Assembly: GCA_020638955.1 (NCBI GenBank)
Contig: JACKHO010000001.1
Span: 248,001 to 312,000, forward strand
Origin: Planctomycetaceae bacterium
GTDB taxonomy: Bacteria; Planctomycetota; Planctomycetia; Planctomycetales; Planctomycetaceae
DNA length: 64,000 nucleotides
Direction of reading: 5' to 3'
Of the stretch, positions 33,743 to 42,281 are shown in pieces. The notes beneath the pieces were generated by a model. The model saw nothing but the letters and a program-made list of their open reading frames with translations, did no database searches and was not told the origin of the DNA. Both the position numbers and the translations under genes were made by a program. Positions within the stretch are counted from its first letter, which is position 1; every line of letters starts with the position of its first letter.

Positions 33743-34104
33743 TAAGGTTTTGATCTTTGCAGGCTTGAACGGAGTCTGCCGAGTAGCGTGGCGAGGTGTT
33801 CTGCTTGTGAGTACAGTTGGCTTTGCTGTTCAGTGGTGATCAACCCGCGACGTTGTGAAATTGTGAGTTGAGAAACGGTCTCCATTAATGATCCATAAGC
33901 AATTTGGACAAACCGAATGAAGTCGGGATTCGAGTTTCGCCCACTTCCTTCGGCGATGTTCGATGAAACCGAAACCGATGCTCGGCGTAGTTGCGATGTC
34001 AGGCCGAATCGTTCGTTGTCGGGGAATGAGTCTGTGACCGCGTAAACATGGTCGGCGTATTCAATCGCCAGTTGCCAAACGGTTAGTTTCTCAAACCCAA
34101 ACAT
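33742..34104 (-). CDS. Four-helix-bundle protein (23S rRNA intervening-sequence protein family)
   Basis: 120 aa. FEKLTVWQLAIEYADHVY, FPDNERFGLTSQLRRASVSVSSNIAEGSGR and FVQIAYGSLMETVSQLTIS are the signature segments of the four-helix-bundle family first seen in intervening sequences of 23S rRNA genes; related bundles include the Avd accessory proteins of diversity-generating retroelements. Function is not established; RNA or DNA binding is suspected. It interrupts the BMC operon between ackA and a BMC-P gene, inside a cassette of exactly 455 bp bounded by 41-nt inverted repeats (33702-33742 and 34116-34156). A ribosome site AAAGGAA precedes the ATG. The arrangement suggests a mobile or repeat-carried gene that happens to lie in the operon and is probably not part of the compartment. 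Confidence 0.9.
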   Translation of the reverse strand: MFGFEKLTVWQLAIEYADHVYAVTDSFPDNERFGLTSQLRRASVSVSSNIAEGSGRNSNPDFIRFVQIAYGSLMETVSQLTISQRRGLITTEQQSQLYSQAEHLATLLGRLRSSLQRSKP

Positions 34105-34115
34105 CAGTTCCTTTC

Positions 34116-34156
34116 AACCATCTCAACGCCCCTCCGGGGCGTCAACCATCTCAACC
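34116..34156. repeat. Right 41-nt inverted repeat of the four-helix-bundle cassette
   Basis: Inverted copy of 33702-33742 with one mismatch. The TGA stop of ackA (34153-34151 on the minus strand) lies inside it, so the repeat supplies the last codon and the stop of the acetate-kinase gene. Confidence 0.9.
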
Positions 34157-35344
34157 CTTCTTGCTCAACGCCTCAACGGTTTGTCTTGCAACCACAATCT
34201 CCTCGTTTGTTGGTACGGTCCAAATTTGCACTTTACTGCTGTCCGCGTGCAGCGTGGCTTCACCTTTGACTGATTGGTTCTTTTCCTTGTCCAGAACAAT
34301 TCCGGCATAGTCCAGGTTGGACAGTGCGAGTTCGCGGACGACCTGGCTGTTCTCTCCGATGCCACCCGTGAATACGATGGCATCGGCTCCGTTCAGAGTG
34401 GCCAGAAGCTGTCCGATGTACTTCTTGATGTCCGCTGCGTAGACCTTCAGGGCGAGTTGAGCCTGCTGGTTTCCACCGGCAGCAGCTTCTTCAATGTCGC
34501 GGGCATCGTTGGAAACGCCGCTCATGCCGAGCAGACCGCTCTTTGAGGACAACTCATCCAGCAGGGTGTCATAGTCTTTACCACTCAGACGTTTCAGCAG
34601 ACGCAGCGCGAAGGGATCGAAATCGCCTACGCGGTTGTTCTGTGGAACTCCTGACTGGGGCGTCATTCCCATGGAAGTTGACTGTGACACACCACCAATC
34701 ATACCGCACAGCGAACTGCTTCCACCAAGGTGACAGGAAATGACCTTGGCGGAATCATTCTGCATCAGTTGAGCCATCCGCGTTCCAATGAAGCGATGGC
34801 TCGCTCCGTGAAATCCCCAGCGTCGGATTTCGTACTTCTCCACCCACTCGTAGGGGACAGAATAAGTGCGATACTCAACCGGAATGGTTTCGTGGAACGC
34901 CGTTTCCAGTGCGGCAACCAGCGGAATTTGAGGAAACGCCTTCTGCAATTGCCGCATGGCCCGCGCGTAGGGCGGGTTGTGGGCAGGGGCTACATCGGCG
35001 AGTGCTTCCATGGTGTCGAGCAGTGTTGCGTCGACAACGCGAATCCCGCTCAGCTTTCCAGCAAAGACCGCCTTGAATCCAATAGCGCGAACATCCTCGA
35101 CGGACTGCAAACAGCCGGTGTTCGAGTCGGTCAATTGGTCGAGACACATTTGCACAGCGGCCGCGTGATCGGGGATTCGCTGCTGATTCTCGATCTTCTG
35201 CCCACCAATTTCGACGGCACAGTTCGAGTCAGCATCTTCACCGATTCGATCAATACCTCCACGTGCCAGCTGCTGTTCATTGCTCATGTCGAACAGCCGG
35301 TACTTGAAACTTGTCGATCCTAAATTGGCGACCAGTACATACAT
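34151..35344 (-). CDS. ackA: Acetate/propionate kinase of the BMC operon
   Basis: 397 aa. Turns acyl-phosphate plus ADP into the acid plus ATP, the energy-yielding last step after PduL. AckA motifs: NLGSTSFKYRLFD near the N-terminus, EYRTYSVPYEWVEKYEIRRWGFHGASHRFI and VFTGGIGENSQVVREL. One motif is altered: the usual CHLGNGAS appears as CHLGGSSSLCGM, so this is a divergent kinase. No encapsulation helix is visible, so it may act outside the shell. Its 3' end lies inside the right repeat of the four-helix-bundle cassette, which may have replaced the original end of the gene. Confidence 0.9.
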   Translation of the reverse strand: MYVLVANLGSTSFKYRLFDMSNEQQLARGGIDRIGEDADSNCAVEIGGQKIENQQRIPDHAAAVQMCLDQLTDSNTGCLQSVEDVRAIGFKAVFAGKLSGIRVVDATLLDTMEALADVAPAHNPPYARAMRQLQKAFPQIPLVAALETAFHETIPVEYRTYSVPYEWVEKYEIRRWGFHGASHRFIGTRMAQLMQNDSAKVISCHLGGSSSLCGMIGGVSQSTSMGMTPQSGVPQNNRVGDFDPFALRLLKRLSGKDYDTLLDELSSKSGLLGMSGVSNDARDIEEAAAGGNQQAQLALKVYAADIKKYIGQLLATLNGADAIVFTGGIGENSQVVRELALSNLDYAGIVLDKEKNQSVKGEATLHADSSKVQIWTVPTNEEIVVARQTVEALSKKG

Positions 35345-35436
35345 AAATTCGCGCCTTGAATGACAAAGCGTTCAGGAAACAGGTGAACTAACACAGGCTG
35401 CCACAAGCGTGGCCACAACTAATGAGCGAACTACTC

Positions 35437-35700
35437 TTAGAAGTTGTCCATCAGGCCGGTGGTGGGGCGTGCCATGACGTGGGCACTCACCAGATCACCA
35501 ACCTTGCTGGCTGCAGCGGCACCTGCATCAACGGCGGCCTTCACACTGCCAACATCTCCTTTAATGACAGTCGTGACATACGCACCGCCAATCTGGATTT
35601 GCTTGACCAGTGTGACGTTGGCCGACTTCAGCATGGCGTCTGCCGATTCGATTTGGGCGACAAGGCCCTTCGTTTCAATGAGACCAATAGCTTCGCTCAT
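35437..35700 (-). CDS. BMC-H hexameric shell protein
   Basis: 87 aa, single BMC domain. SEAIGLIETKGLVAQIESADAMLKSANV is the canonical start, IGGAYVTTVIKGDVGSVKAAVDAGAAAA the pore loop and following strand/helix (pore triad GGA), and KVGDLVSAHVMARP the final strand. Forms hexamers tiling the facets; the small-residue pore would let small polar metabolites pass. Second of two BMC-H genes; a 54-bp gap separates it from the other one upstream. Confidence 0.97.
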   Translation of the reverse strand: MSEAIGLIETKGLVAQIESADAMLKSANVTLVKQIQIGGAYVTTVIKGDVGSVKAAVDAGAAAASKVGDLVSAHVMARPTTGLMDNF

Positions 35701-35754
35701 TGTTGGACTTTCTATTTAAATGAGTGTGATCAAAAGGTCGAAATCGACGTCAAA

Positions 35755-36042
35755 TTACTTGCCGGACTTCGGCTTAGGCAGAACGCCACCGAGTTCTTCG
35801 TGTGGGCGAGGAATGACCTGCACGCTCACAACTTCACCGATTTTGCTGGCGGCGCCGGCACCGGCGTCGACTGCGGCCTTCACTGCGGCGACGTCGCCGG
35901 TGAGGAATACCGTCACCAGTCCGCTACCGACTTTTTCCCAGCCGACCATTTTGACGTTAGCTGCTTTCAGAGCAGCGTCGGCGGCTTCAATGAGACATAC
36001 GAGACCTTTGGTCTCAATCATTCCGAGGGCTTCGTTGGCCAT
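35755..36042 (-). CDS. BMC-H hexameric shell protein
   Basis: 95 aa, single BMC domain: ANEALGMIETKGLVCLIEAADAALKAANV, pore segment KVGSGLVTVFLTGDVAAVKAAVDAGAGAA (triad GSG) and KIGEVVSVQVIPRPHEELGGVLP. Similar to the downstream BMC-H but with a different pore triad and a short C-terminal extension. Likely the main facet protein, being nearest the operon start among the shell genes. The start ATG at 36042 is preceded on the minus strand by a GGAGAGAACC ribosome site. Confidence 0.97.
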   Translation of the reverse strand: MANEALGMIETKGLVCLIEAADAALKAANVKMVGWEKVGSGLVTVFLTGDVAAVKAAVDAGAGAASKIGEVVSVQVIPRPHEELGGVLPKPKSGK

Positions 36043-36167
36043 GTTGGTTCTCTCCGCGAAAACGTAAGGGGGTTAAATGGGGTTCAAGGGAAAGGGCAGG
36101 GGGGAAGTTCCTTACTGCGCCTCGTGTCTTCTAAACTAAAATCAAGCAATGTGCCGGAGCACACCAC

Positions 36168-36878
36168 TTAGTGGGATTTACATTTGCATGCTGCGGAAGC
36201 AGTTTTCAGCAGTTCAACTTTGGTGGCATTCGTCAGGTTAATGGCGTTGCCTTCGTCGGTGTCGAGGTGGACTTCAAGTTTGATGTTGTCGTCACCACCA
36301 CGGACAACGACGTTTTCAAGAATGGTCTGGCAGCCCGGAGATTCGACGCGGAGCTGCATTGCTTCGCCGCTCTGAACTCCGTAGTAAGCCATTTCGCCGG
36401 CATTCATATGCACGTGACGCATCGCCCGAATGACGCCTTGTTTCAGTTCCAGGCTCCCTTTGGGGCCAACAATCAGGCAGCCGGGCGTTCCTTGGACGTC
36501 ACCACTAATGCGGACTGGAATATCGAGCCCGAGTGAAATCGAGTCAGTGAAAGCGAGTTCCACCTGAGAATCGCCACGGCAGGGTCCCAAGATGCGAACT
36601 TCAGGGAGCATCCGACGGCGGGGACCGACAATGGCGACCGTTTCCTCAGCGGCGTAGTATCCCTTTTGATACAGCCACTTCATGGGGGTGAGCTGGTGTC
36701 CTTTGCCGAAGAGGATTTCGACGTGCTCTTCGGTCAGGTGCACGTGTCGGGCAGAAATGTTGACGACCAGCGGGCTCGGTTCTGGCTGAGCAACTGCTGG
36801 AGCGGCTGAACACGACGAACCTTGCGAGAGAATGCTCCGCACGACCCGTTCTACATCCTGTCGAGTGAGTGTTGCCAT
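36168..36878 (-). CDS. pduL: PduL-type phosphotransacylase of the BMC
   Basis: 236 aa. Converts acyl-CoA plus phosphate to acyl-phosphate and CoA, recycling CoA inside the compartment. The N-terminal helix LTRQDVERVVRSILSQ is an encapsulation peptide. The two PduL half-domains carry the Zn-binding His motifs: NISARHVHLTEEH (His46, His48) and AMRHVHMN. The last residues ASAACKCKSH hold two Cys. It lies between the DeoR-type regulator and the BMC-H genes on the same strand, 17 bp after the regulator stop. Confidence 0.95.
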   Translation of the reverse strand: MATLTRQDVERVVRSILSQGSSCSAAPAVAQPEPSPLVVNISARHVHLTEEHVEILFGKGHQLTPMKWLYQKGYYAAEETVAIVGPRRRMLPEVRILGPCRGDSQVELAFTDSISLGLDIPVRISGDVQGTPGCLIVGPKGSLELKQGVIRAMRHVHMNAGEMAYYGVQSGEAMQLRVESPGCQTILENVVVRGGDDNIKLEVHLDTDEGNAINLTNATKVELLKTASAACKCKSH

Positions 36879-36895
36879 GAGGTATTAACCTTTGA

Positions 36896-37651
36896 TCAGG
36901 CGATCGTCAGTTCTACGTTGTGTGAAGAAAAAATGTCTTTCCAGGAATCAGTGATTCCCTCGTCGGTCACAAACCGGTCAATGCGATCCAGCGTGGCCAG
37001 ATGCACCAGTTCCGAGTGTCCGAGCTTCGTACTGTCTGCGACGACGATGACCTCATCGGCGACCTCGAGCATTTGACGCTCAGTTTCGACGAGGAGTGAG
37101 TTGGAATTGAAAAGTCCAGCCGGGGTAACTCCCCCGACCCCCATGATCAGTCGTCTCGCGTGTATTTGACGCAAAGCGCCTATTGTTAATTCTCCGAGAG
37201 CCACGCCGGACTTTGGATACAAAAATCCCCCCAGGGCAATGAGTTCAACCTTTGCGGTGCCGACGAGTAGCCCCTGGATGGGGAGCGAGTTCGTCACAAC
37301 CTGCAAAGTTTTCCCACTTGAACTTAAGTTGCGGGCGACCTCGAGGGTCGTTGTGCCGCCGTCAAGCAGAATTGTCTCACCGTCTCCAATAAGGTCGGCA
37401 GCCGCCTTGGCAATCTTCTGTTTCTCCGGAAGTGACCGATTTCTCCGATCATCGAAACCATCCAGCGACTCGCCAATGTAGGCGGCGCCACCACGCGTGC
37501 GTCGAACCTTCCCCAATCCGTCAAGAAATTCCAAATCGCGTCGGATTGTGGATTCACTGGCACTAATTGCCTCGGAAATCTCCTGAAGTGAGGCAAATCC
37601 CTTTGTTTCGACAATATCCAGAATGTCGTTGCGTCGCTTGTCTGGTAACAC
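36896..37651 (-). CDS. DeoR/GlpR-family regulator of the BMC operon
   Basis: 251 aa. N-terminal winged helix RRNDILDIVETKGFASLQEISEAISASESTIRRDLEFLDGLGKVRRTRGGA, the DeoR signature, then a sugar-phosphate-binding domain (KIAKAAADLIGDGETILLDGGTTTLEVARNLSS; VVADSTKLGHSELVHLATLDRID). These regulators usually repress and are released by a phosphorylated sugar, which fits a deoxysugar-phosphate pathway. It is the first gene of the operon and may autoregulate. The start is a GTG at 37651 with a strong AGGTGAGGAGT ribosome site. A consensus-like promoter lies upstream at 37694-37723. Confidence 0.9.
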   Translation of the reverse strand: MLPDKRRNDILDIVETKGFASLQEISEAISASESTIRRDLEFLDGLGKVRRTRGGAAYIGESLDGFDDRRNRSLPEKQKIAKAAADLIGDGETILLDGGTTTLEVARNLSSSGKTLQVVTNSLPIQGLLVGTAKVELIALGGFLYPKSGVALGELTIGALRQIHARRLIMGVGGVTPAGLFNSNSLLVETERQMLEVADEVIVVADSTKLGHSELVHLATLDRIDRFVTDEGITDSWKDIFSSHNVELTIA

Positions 37652-37966
37652 TCCTCACCTCGGCTGGCTTGCTCGACCTTTCCTTGGTTCTCTATTTTGA
37701 AACTGGCTGACCTTGGTTGTCAATCGAGTGGTCAAAAAATGTCAGAATCGGTCATTGTTTGTTTTCGGTTTGGTTTATCTGTTGATCGGACGGGCGGTTC
37801 GCCACTTCGTTGCGAAGGCTGTAGAATCCGGCGGCGCAAGATTTTCCAAATGTTGCGGTCAACTTGGTCGTAGGAATGTCGGCAGCAATTTGTTTCCACC
37901 TCAGCAGGACAGTTCGGGCTGTCAACTTGGTGGAACGACGTCGCTGGAGACAGAGCAGGGGAGGGG
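37652..37966. other. Divergent intergenic region between deoR and moxR
   Basis: 315 bp between divergent genes. It holds the candidate minus-strand promoter described above. The part from 37770 to 37966 shows no further clear motif except the purine-rich AGGGGAGGGG directly before the moxR ATG. Confidence 0.5.
37694..37723 (-). promoter_or_regulatory. Candidate promoter of the BMC operon
   Basis: On the minus strand a perfect -35 TTGACA (37723-37718) is followed after 18 bp by CAAAAT (37699-37694), a 4/6 match to the -10 box, and 42 bp further by the deoR GTG start. The flanks hold GGTCA repeats (37730-37762), a possible operator. Consensus matching only; planctomycete promoters are poorly known. 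Confidence 0.4.
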
Positions 37967-38980
37967 ATGTCCCCCAAACGCCGACGGAGTAGACCGATGC
38001 AGCGACTTCTCGAAGAAACAATTTCGAACATGGCAATTCAGGACGGACCGCCACAGGTCGAACGGCTCCATGAGCTGCATCAAAACCTCTGCCGCGTAAT
38101 TCGCGGGAAAGAGGAGGCTATCCATATTCTGCTCACCGCGCTCGTGGCCGGTGGATCAGTCCTCATGGAGGATGTGCCCGGGGTGGGAAAGACGACCCTG
38201 GCCAAAGCGCTGGCCCGTTCGCTGGATGCCGAATTCCGCCGCGTGCAGTTCACCCCGGACTTGTTACCGACCGACATTCTGGGTGCATCGGTCTACAATC
38301 CGAAGGAAGGGACGTTCACGTTTCACAAAGGGCCCATTTTCTGCAGCGTGCTGCTGGCCGACGAAATCAACCGCGCGTCGCCGCGAACTCAATCGGCACT
38401 TCTCGAAGCAATGAGTGAAGGGCAGGCCACCATTGAAGGGGTGCAGTACGAACTCCCCAAGCCGTTTCTTGTATTAGCGACACAGAACCCCGTCGATTTT
38501 CACGGAACCTATCCGCTGCCCGAAGCACAGCTTGACCGCTTCCTCGTGCGTCTGGAACTGGGCTACCCGAATCCCGACATGGAAATGGCGATGCTATTCG
38601 ATCAGGCAGTCAGCCTGCCGGTCGATTCCGTTCCCGTTACGATGTCCACGGCAGAACTCTCGCAAATGCAACAGGACGTACGTCTCGTGCAGGTGGATGA
38701 ATCGGTAGCCAAATATATGCTCGACATTGTGGCCCGCACGCGCGGTCACTCCATGCTGAAGCTGGGCGTGAGCCCCCGGGGGTCGCTTATGCTGTTCCGT
38801 GCGGCACAAGCATCGGCGTTTGTGCAGGGGCGCCGTTTTGTATTGCCCGACGACGTTCAGCGCGTGGCCCCCTATGTACTGTCGCATCGCCTCGTGTTGA
38901 CATCGAAGGCACGTTATGGGGCAGTGGCCAAGCATGATGTCGTGTACGAAATTCTCGGTAGTGTTCCCGTACCCGCCTGA
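37967..38980 (+). CDS. MoxR-family AAA+ ATPase
   Basis: 337 aa. Chaperone-like ATPase that usually works with the DUF58 protein encoded next. Walker A GVGKTTLAKAL (within MEDVPGVGKTTLAKAL), Walker B VLLADEINRASPRTQSALLEAM, sensor 1 LATQNPVDFHGTYPLPEAQLDRF and a C-terminal lid domain ending VLSHRLVLTSKARYG. The ATG at 37967 is directly behind AGGGGAGGGG, an unusually short spacing; ATG codons at 38000 (8 bp after a GGAG) and 38030 are alternatives, and the core fold begins after both, so the exact start is open. MoxR, DUF58 and transglutaminase follow each other with 14 bp and a 4-bp overlap, forming one operon. Confidence 0.95.
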   Translation: MSPKRRRSRPMQRLLEETISNMAIQDGPPQVERLHELHQNLCRVIRGKEEAIHILLTALVAGGSVLMEDVPGVGKTTLAKALARSLDAEFRRVQFTPDLLPTDILGASVYNPKEGTFTFHKGPIFCSVLLADEINRASPRTQSALLEAMSEGQATIEGVQYELPKPFLVLATQNPVDFHGTYPLPEAQLDRFLVRLELGYPNPDMEMAMLFDQAVSLPVDSVPVTMSTAELSQMQQDVRLVQVDESVAKYMLDIVARTRGHSMLKLGVSPRGSLMLFRAAQASAFVQGRRFVLPDDVQRVAPYVLSHRLVLTSKARYGAVAKHDVVYEILGSVPVPA

Positions 38981-38994
38981 GACGGGAGGCAACA

Positions 38995-40224
38995 GTGTTT
39001 AAACGCGGCGTTTGGTCTCCGTTCTCCAAGGTGATGGGGTACAAGCTCACTCCAGCCGGCCGGTTCGCCGTCCTCGTGATGTTTGTCAGCGCGGGCGGGG
39101 CAGTGTCGGTTCAGGTTCCCATTTACTACGTCTTCTGTTTTCTCGCGTCGGTGCTCTTTCTCGTCGAAATGGTCGGCATGATTGCACGACCGCGTTTAGG
39201 AACTCAGGTACACCTCGCCGATCACTCAGTCGCTGGTGAATCGATGCGAGGTTCAGTCACGCTGACGAATATTGGCAGGTGGCCGGCCTTCGATGTCATG
39301 TGCTCCCTGTATGGTCTGCCGGAAGGGATGCGTCACACGAATGCCGAGGACATGATTGCCGTCATCCCGCCAGGTGAGTCGGCGACATTGCCCATCGTTA
39401 TCGACACGAGTCGCCGCGGGGTGTACGCCATGCCGCCGCTGCGCCCGCACAGCACATTCCCCTTCAACATGATGCGGTTCGGGCGTGAAACCGTCGAAAT
39501 GGCGGCAGTTCATGTCCGGCCGGCATTTCATCCCATCGAGTCGATGGATCTGCCAGCCAGTTCAAAGCATCAGCCCGGGGGCGTACTCATCGAGGGGAGG
39601 GTAGGGGCCTCCGATGAATATGTGGGTAACCGCGAATACACCTTCGGTCAGCCGGCCCATCGCCTGGACTTCCGCGCGTGGGCACGGTTGGGGAAGCCGG
39701 TCGTGCGGGAGTATCAGGATGAGTTTTGCACCCGCATCGCGCTCGTCCTCGACACACATGTTGCCACAACGCGGTGGAAGAGTCGAAACCGGGATAGCTT
39801 CGAAGCGGCAGTGAAACTCACCGCCAGCCTGGCCGATGGGCTGCAGTCACAGGAGTCAGTCCTCGATTTGTTCGCCGCCGGGCCAGAGCTGTATGTGTTT
39901 CGGACGACAACCAGCGTTATGAACTTTGAAAAGGTTCTCGATTTGTTAGCGGCCGTTGAGCCGGCACACAAAAGTGCATTTGCCGAACTCTCCCCCGCAG
40001 TGACGCTTCAATTGGAAAGCGTCTCCACCATGTTGTGCGTGTTCCTGGACTGGGACAGCACACGCGCAAGTTTCGTCGAAAGCGTGCGACACGCGGGATG
40101 TGAATTACGCGTGCTGCTGGTGCGCGACGAGCAACCGACCACCATTCCGTTCCCAGAAGATGGGTTCGAACTGCAGCGTCTTTCTCCGTCAGCCATTCAC
40201 GCCGGGGAGGTGCTGCACCTATGA
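38995..40224 (+). CDS. DUF58-domain membrane protein
   Basis: 409 aa. Two N-terminal hydrophobic helices (FAVLVMFVSAGGAVSVQVPIYYVFCFLASVLFLVEMVGMI), then a beta-rich part and the DUF58 domain with its signature G-x-x-x-Y-V-G-N-R-E-Y-x-x-G-Q-P-x-H-R-L-D-F-R-A-W (about residues 200-230). A von Willebrand-like fold follows (IALVLDTHVATTRW). Partner of MoxR in envelope-linked processes; the detailed role is unknown. GTG start at 38995 with GGGAGG about 6 bp upstream. It ends in a 4-bp ATGA overlap with the transglutaminase gene. Confidence 0.95.
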   Translation: MFKRGVWSPFSKVMGYKLTPAGRFAVLVMFVSAGGAVSVQVPIYYVFCFLASVLFLVEMVGMIARPRLGTQVHLADHSVAGESMRGSVTLTNIGRWPAFDVMCSLYGLPEGMRHTNAEDMIAVIPPGESATLPIVIDTSRRGVYAMPPLRPHSTFPFNMMRFGRETVEMAAVHVRPAFHPIESMDLPASSKHQPGGVLIEGRVGASDEYVGNREYTFGQPAHRLDFRAWARLGKPVVREYQDEFCTRIALVLDTHVATTRWKSRNRDSFEAAVKLTASLADGLQSQESVLDLFAAGPELYVFRTTTSVMNFEKVLDLLAAVEPAHKSAFAELSPAVTLQLESVSTMLCVFLDWDSTRASFVESVRHAGCELRVLLVRDEQPTTIPFPEDGFELQRLSPSAIHAGEVLHL

Positions 40225-42281
40225 GCGTCTCCATTCTGCGAAGCAGGGAACCGGCCAGTAGACACCGCGTATTTGCAGTGCTGCTCGTGCTGTTGCAGTG
40301 TGTTTTGCTGGCGAAACTCATGGGGAGTGGCGTTATCGCATTCGCCGCCGCTGCCATTTCCCTGTTATCGCTCGCTTTCGTTGTCGGCCCCAAGGCGTAT
40401 CCGTCACGCATGGACTACTGGGCCGTAGGCATTACGGTGCTGTTCATCATCAAGTATCGGTACGCGCCACATGTTTTTCATGTGAATGATGGGTTCCTCT
40501 ACTCGGAACTGTCGCACGAACTCACGTGTGCCTGCCTGGCCATGCAGTTACTTGTGCTGACGACGTTACCGAAGACCGAACGCCTCCCACACTGGTACCC
40601 CGCTCTCCCCGGCCTGGCCATTGTTTTCCTCGGAGATGTTCAGGCAACATTGTTCGAACGAAACCTGTATCGAGTGGGCGTTGCAATTGTCGTTGCCATG
40701 CTCATGGTGTTGGCGAGCGGCTCTCGCAAATCGATTCAATCCAAGCCCCTGCCCGCCCCTTCCTGGCTGAAGTGGATACTTTGTGCGGTGCCCATTCTCT
40801 TCGGTTTGCTGGCGGGAGCCACTGCGGCCGGCCTGCTCGAGAAAAACGAAGATCGCATCGAACAACTGCTCGCGGATTACCTTGAAGGCCCCCATCGTAA
40901 TGCGGAGGCCGGATTCTCTGGAGAGGCCAGCCTCAACAGCATTTCCAGTTGGTCTCAGCGCGATGCAAAACGTGTGGCAGTTCGTGTTGAAGGGATTTCG
41001 AAACAGACCTACCTCAAGGGCTGCGCGTTCAGCACTTTTCATCAGAACAAATGGCGAGTGGAAGTTCCCACGCGTCGATTGGCGTCGTCCGTTGGCGAAC
41101 GATTTTCACCGTACTTCGAAGGGGATGCTGTCGGCTTTGACTTAGATGACAATCCTGATGAAGGAGCAGAGATCATTGTCGAGGTTTGGCCCGAGCGAAA
41201 CGAAGGGGGACGTTTCTTTTTTCTCCCTGAAAACTCGACGGCCCTCATCACTTCGCCGGGGGAGTATTCGCAGAGTGCTGGCGGCCATGTCATTCGTGGA
41301 TTGGAATTTGAGGAACGCCAATACGCAGTGCTGCAGGCTGCAGAAGTTCAGCCGCAATTCTTGACGCCCGAATTGCGAGAGCAGTGGTTGCAGTTACCAC
41401 GGCCGCTCGATTCGCGGGTCGCAGATTTTGGCGAAGAAGTTTTTGCGGGCTGCAAATCTCCGTCGGAAAAAATCGTCGCGGTCCAGAAAAACTTTCACAA
41501 CAATTTCGAATATCAACTTGGAGTTCGCATTCCGTTTCGCGAAGATCGACTCGGCTACTTTTTGGAAAACAGGCTTCCGGCACATTGCGAATATTTCGCC
41601 ACGGCGACGGCCATTCTGTTACGCCGCGAGGGAATTCCAACTCGGTTTGTCACGGGATATGTGGCGGGCGAAAAAAATGAACTGACGGGATATTGGATCG
41701 CGCGTCGTCGCGATGCCCATGCCTGGGTCGAAGCGTACGACGACAATTTGCAGCAATGGGTGCTTGTGGAATCAACGCCTGGTGGCGGCGTTCCACAAGA
41801 GCGGACAACCGGGCAACTCGACGCGTCATGGCAGGCCTCGCGAACGTATTTCCAGCACGCCGTGGTCTGGTTCAGTCAGCTCTCTTTTCATTCGGTGTTG
41901 ATGTACGGTCGCTGGCTGCTGGGAGCACTCGCTGTCGTCGGATTGGGGCTGTGGCTGGTTCGTTCGCAACGATTGAATTTTAGGAGAACCAGCGGCGAAG
42001 AAACCCTATCGCACGAACGCCAAATGTTGCTCGCCGAACGTTGTGCTTTTGACAAACTTGTACAGAGCAGGGGACTGGAACGGCTGGGGCACGAGACGGT
42101 TTCGCAGTTTGCTGAACGAATCCTCACGGAGCTTCCAGGCGCTTGGGGAACGCGCGCGGCGGCATGGTACCACGAGTATGCCAACGTCCGATTCTGTACC
42201 GCTTCAGGCGACGAAATCGAGAGCCTGCAAACAGGGCGATTAGAACTGGAAAAATCGCTGTCCAAGGCGACAGGCCCATGA
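40221..42281 (+). CDS. Transglutaminase-like membrane protein (TgpA type)
   Basis: 686 aa. N-terminal membrane domain with five or six helices (residues about 17-225), a periplasmic region and a transglutaminase-like cysteine-protease fold: PAHCEYFATATAILLRREGIPTRFVTGY supplies the catalytic Cys, RRRDAHAWVEAYDD the His and WVLVESTPGGG the Asp-equivalent region. A last helix (VLMYGRWLLGALAVVGLGLWLV, about 555-580) and a cytoplasmic tail follow. The architecture is that of TgpA. Transglutaminase, DUF58 and MoxR genes are commonly together. Substrate unknown. Confidence 0.92.
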   Translation: MSVSILRSREPASRHRVFAVLLVLLQCVLLAKLMGSGVIAFAAAAISLLSLAFVVGPKAYPSRMDYWAVGITVLFIIKYRYAPHVFHVNDGFLYSELSHELTCACLAMQLLVLTTLPKTERLPHWYPALPGLAIVFLGDVQATLFERNLYRVGVAIVVAMLMVLASGSRKSIQSKPLPAPSWLKWILCAVPILFGLLAGATAAGLLEKNEDRIEQLLADYLEGPHRNAEAGFSGEASLNSISSWSQRDAKRVAVRVEGISKQTYLKGCAFSTFHQNKWRVEVPTRRLASSVGERFSPYFEGDAVGFDLDDNPDEGAEIIVEVWPERNEGGRFFFLPENSTALITSPGEYSQSAGGHVIRGLEFEERQYAVLQAAEVQPQFLTPELREQWLQLPRPLDSRVADFGEEVFAGCKSPSEKIVAVQKNFHNNFEYQLGVRIPFREDRLGYFLENRLPAHCEYFATATAILLRREGIPTRFVTGYVAGEKNELTGYWIARRRDAHAWVEAYDDNLQQWVLVESTPGGGVPQERTTGQLDASWQASRTYFQHAVVWFSQLSFHSVLMYGRWLLGALAVVGLGLWLVRSQRLNFRRTSGEETLSHERQMLLAERCAFDKLVQSRGLERLGHETVSQFAERILTELPGAWGTRAAAWYHEYANVRFCTASGDEIESLQTGRLELEKSLSKATGP

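Noticed and set aside
33742..34104. Four-helix-bundle protein as an Avd component of a diversity-generating retroelement
   Set aside because: No reverse transcriptase, template repeat or variable repeat is present near it.
35422..36171. 249-codon plus-strand frame across both BMC-H genes
   Set aside because: Mirror of two certain shell-protein genes in high-GC DNA; composition is typical of an antisense reading.
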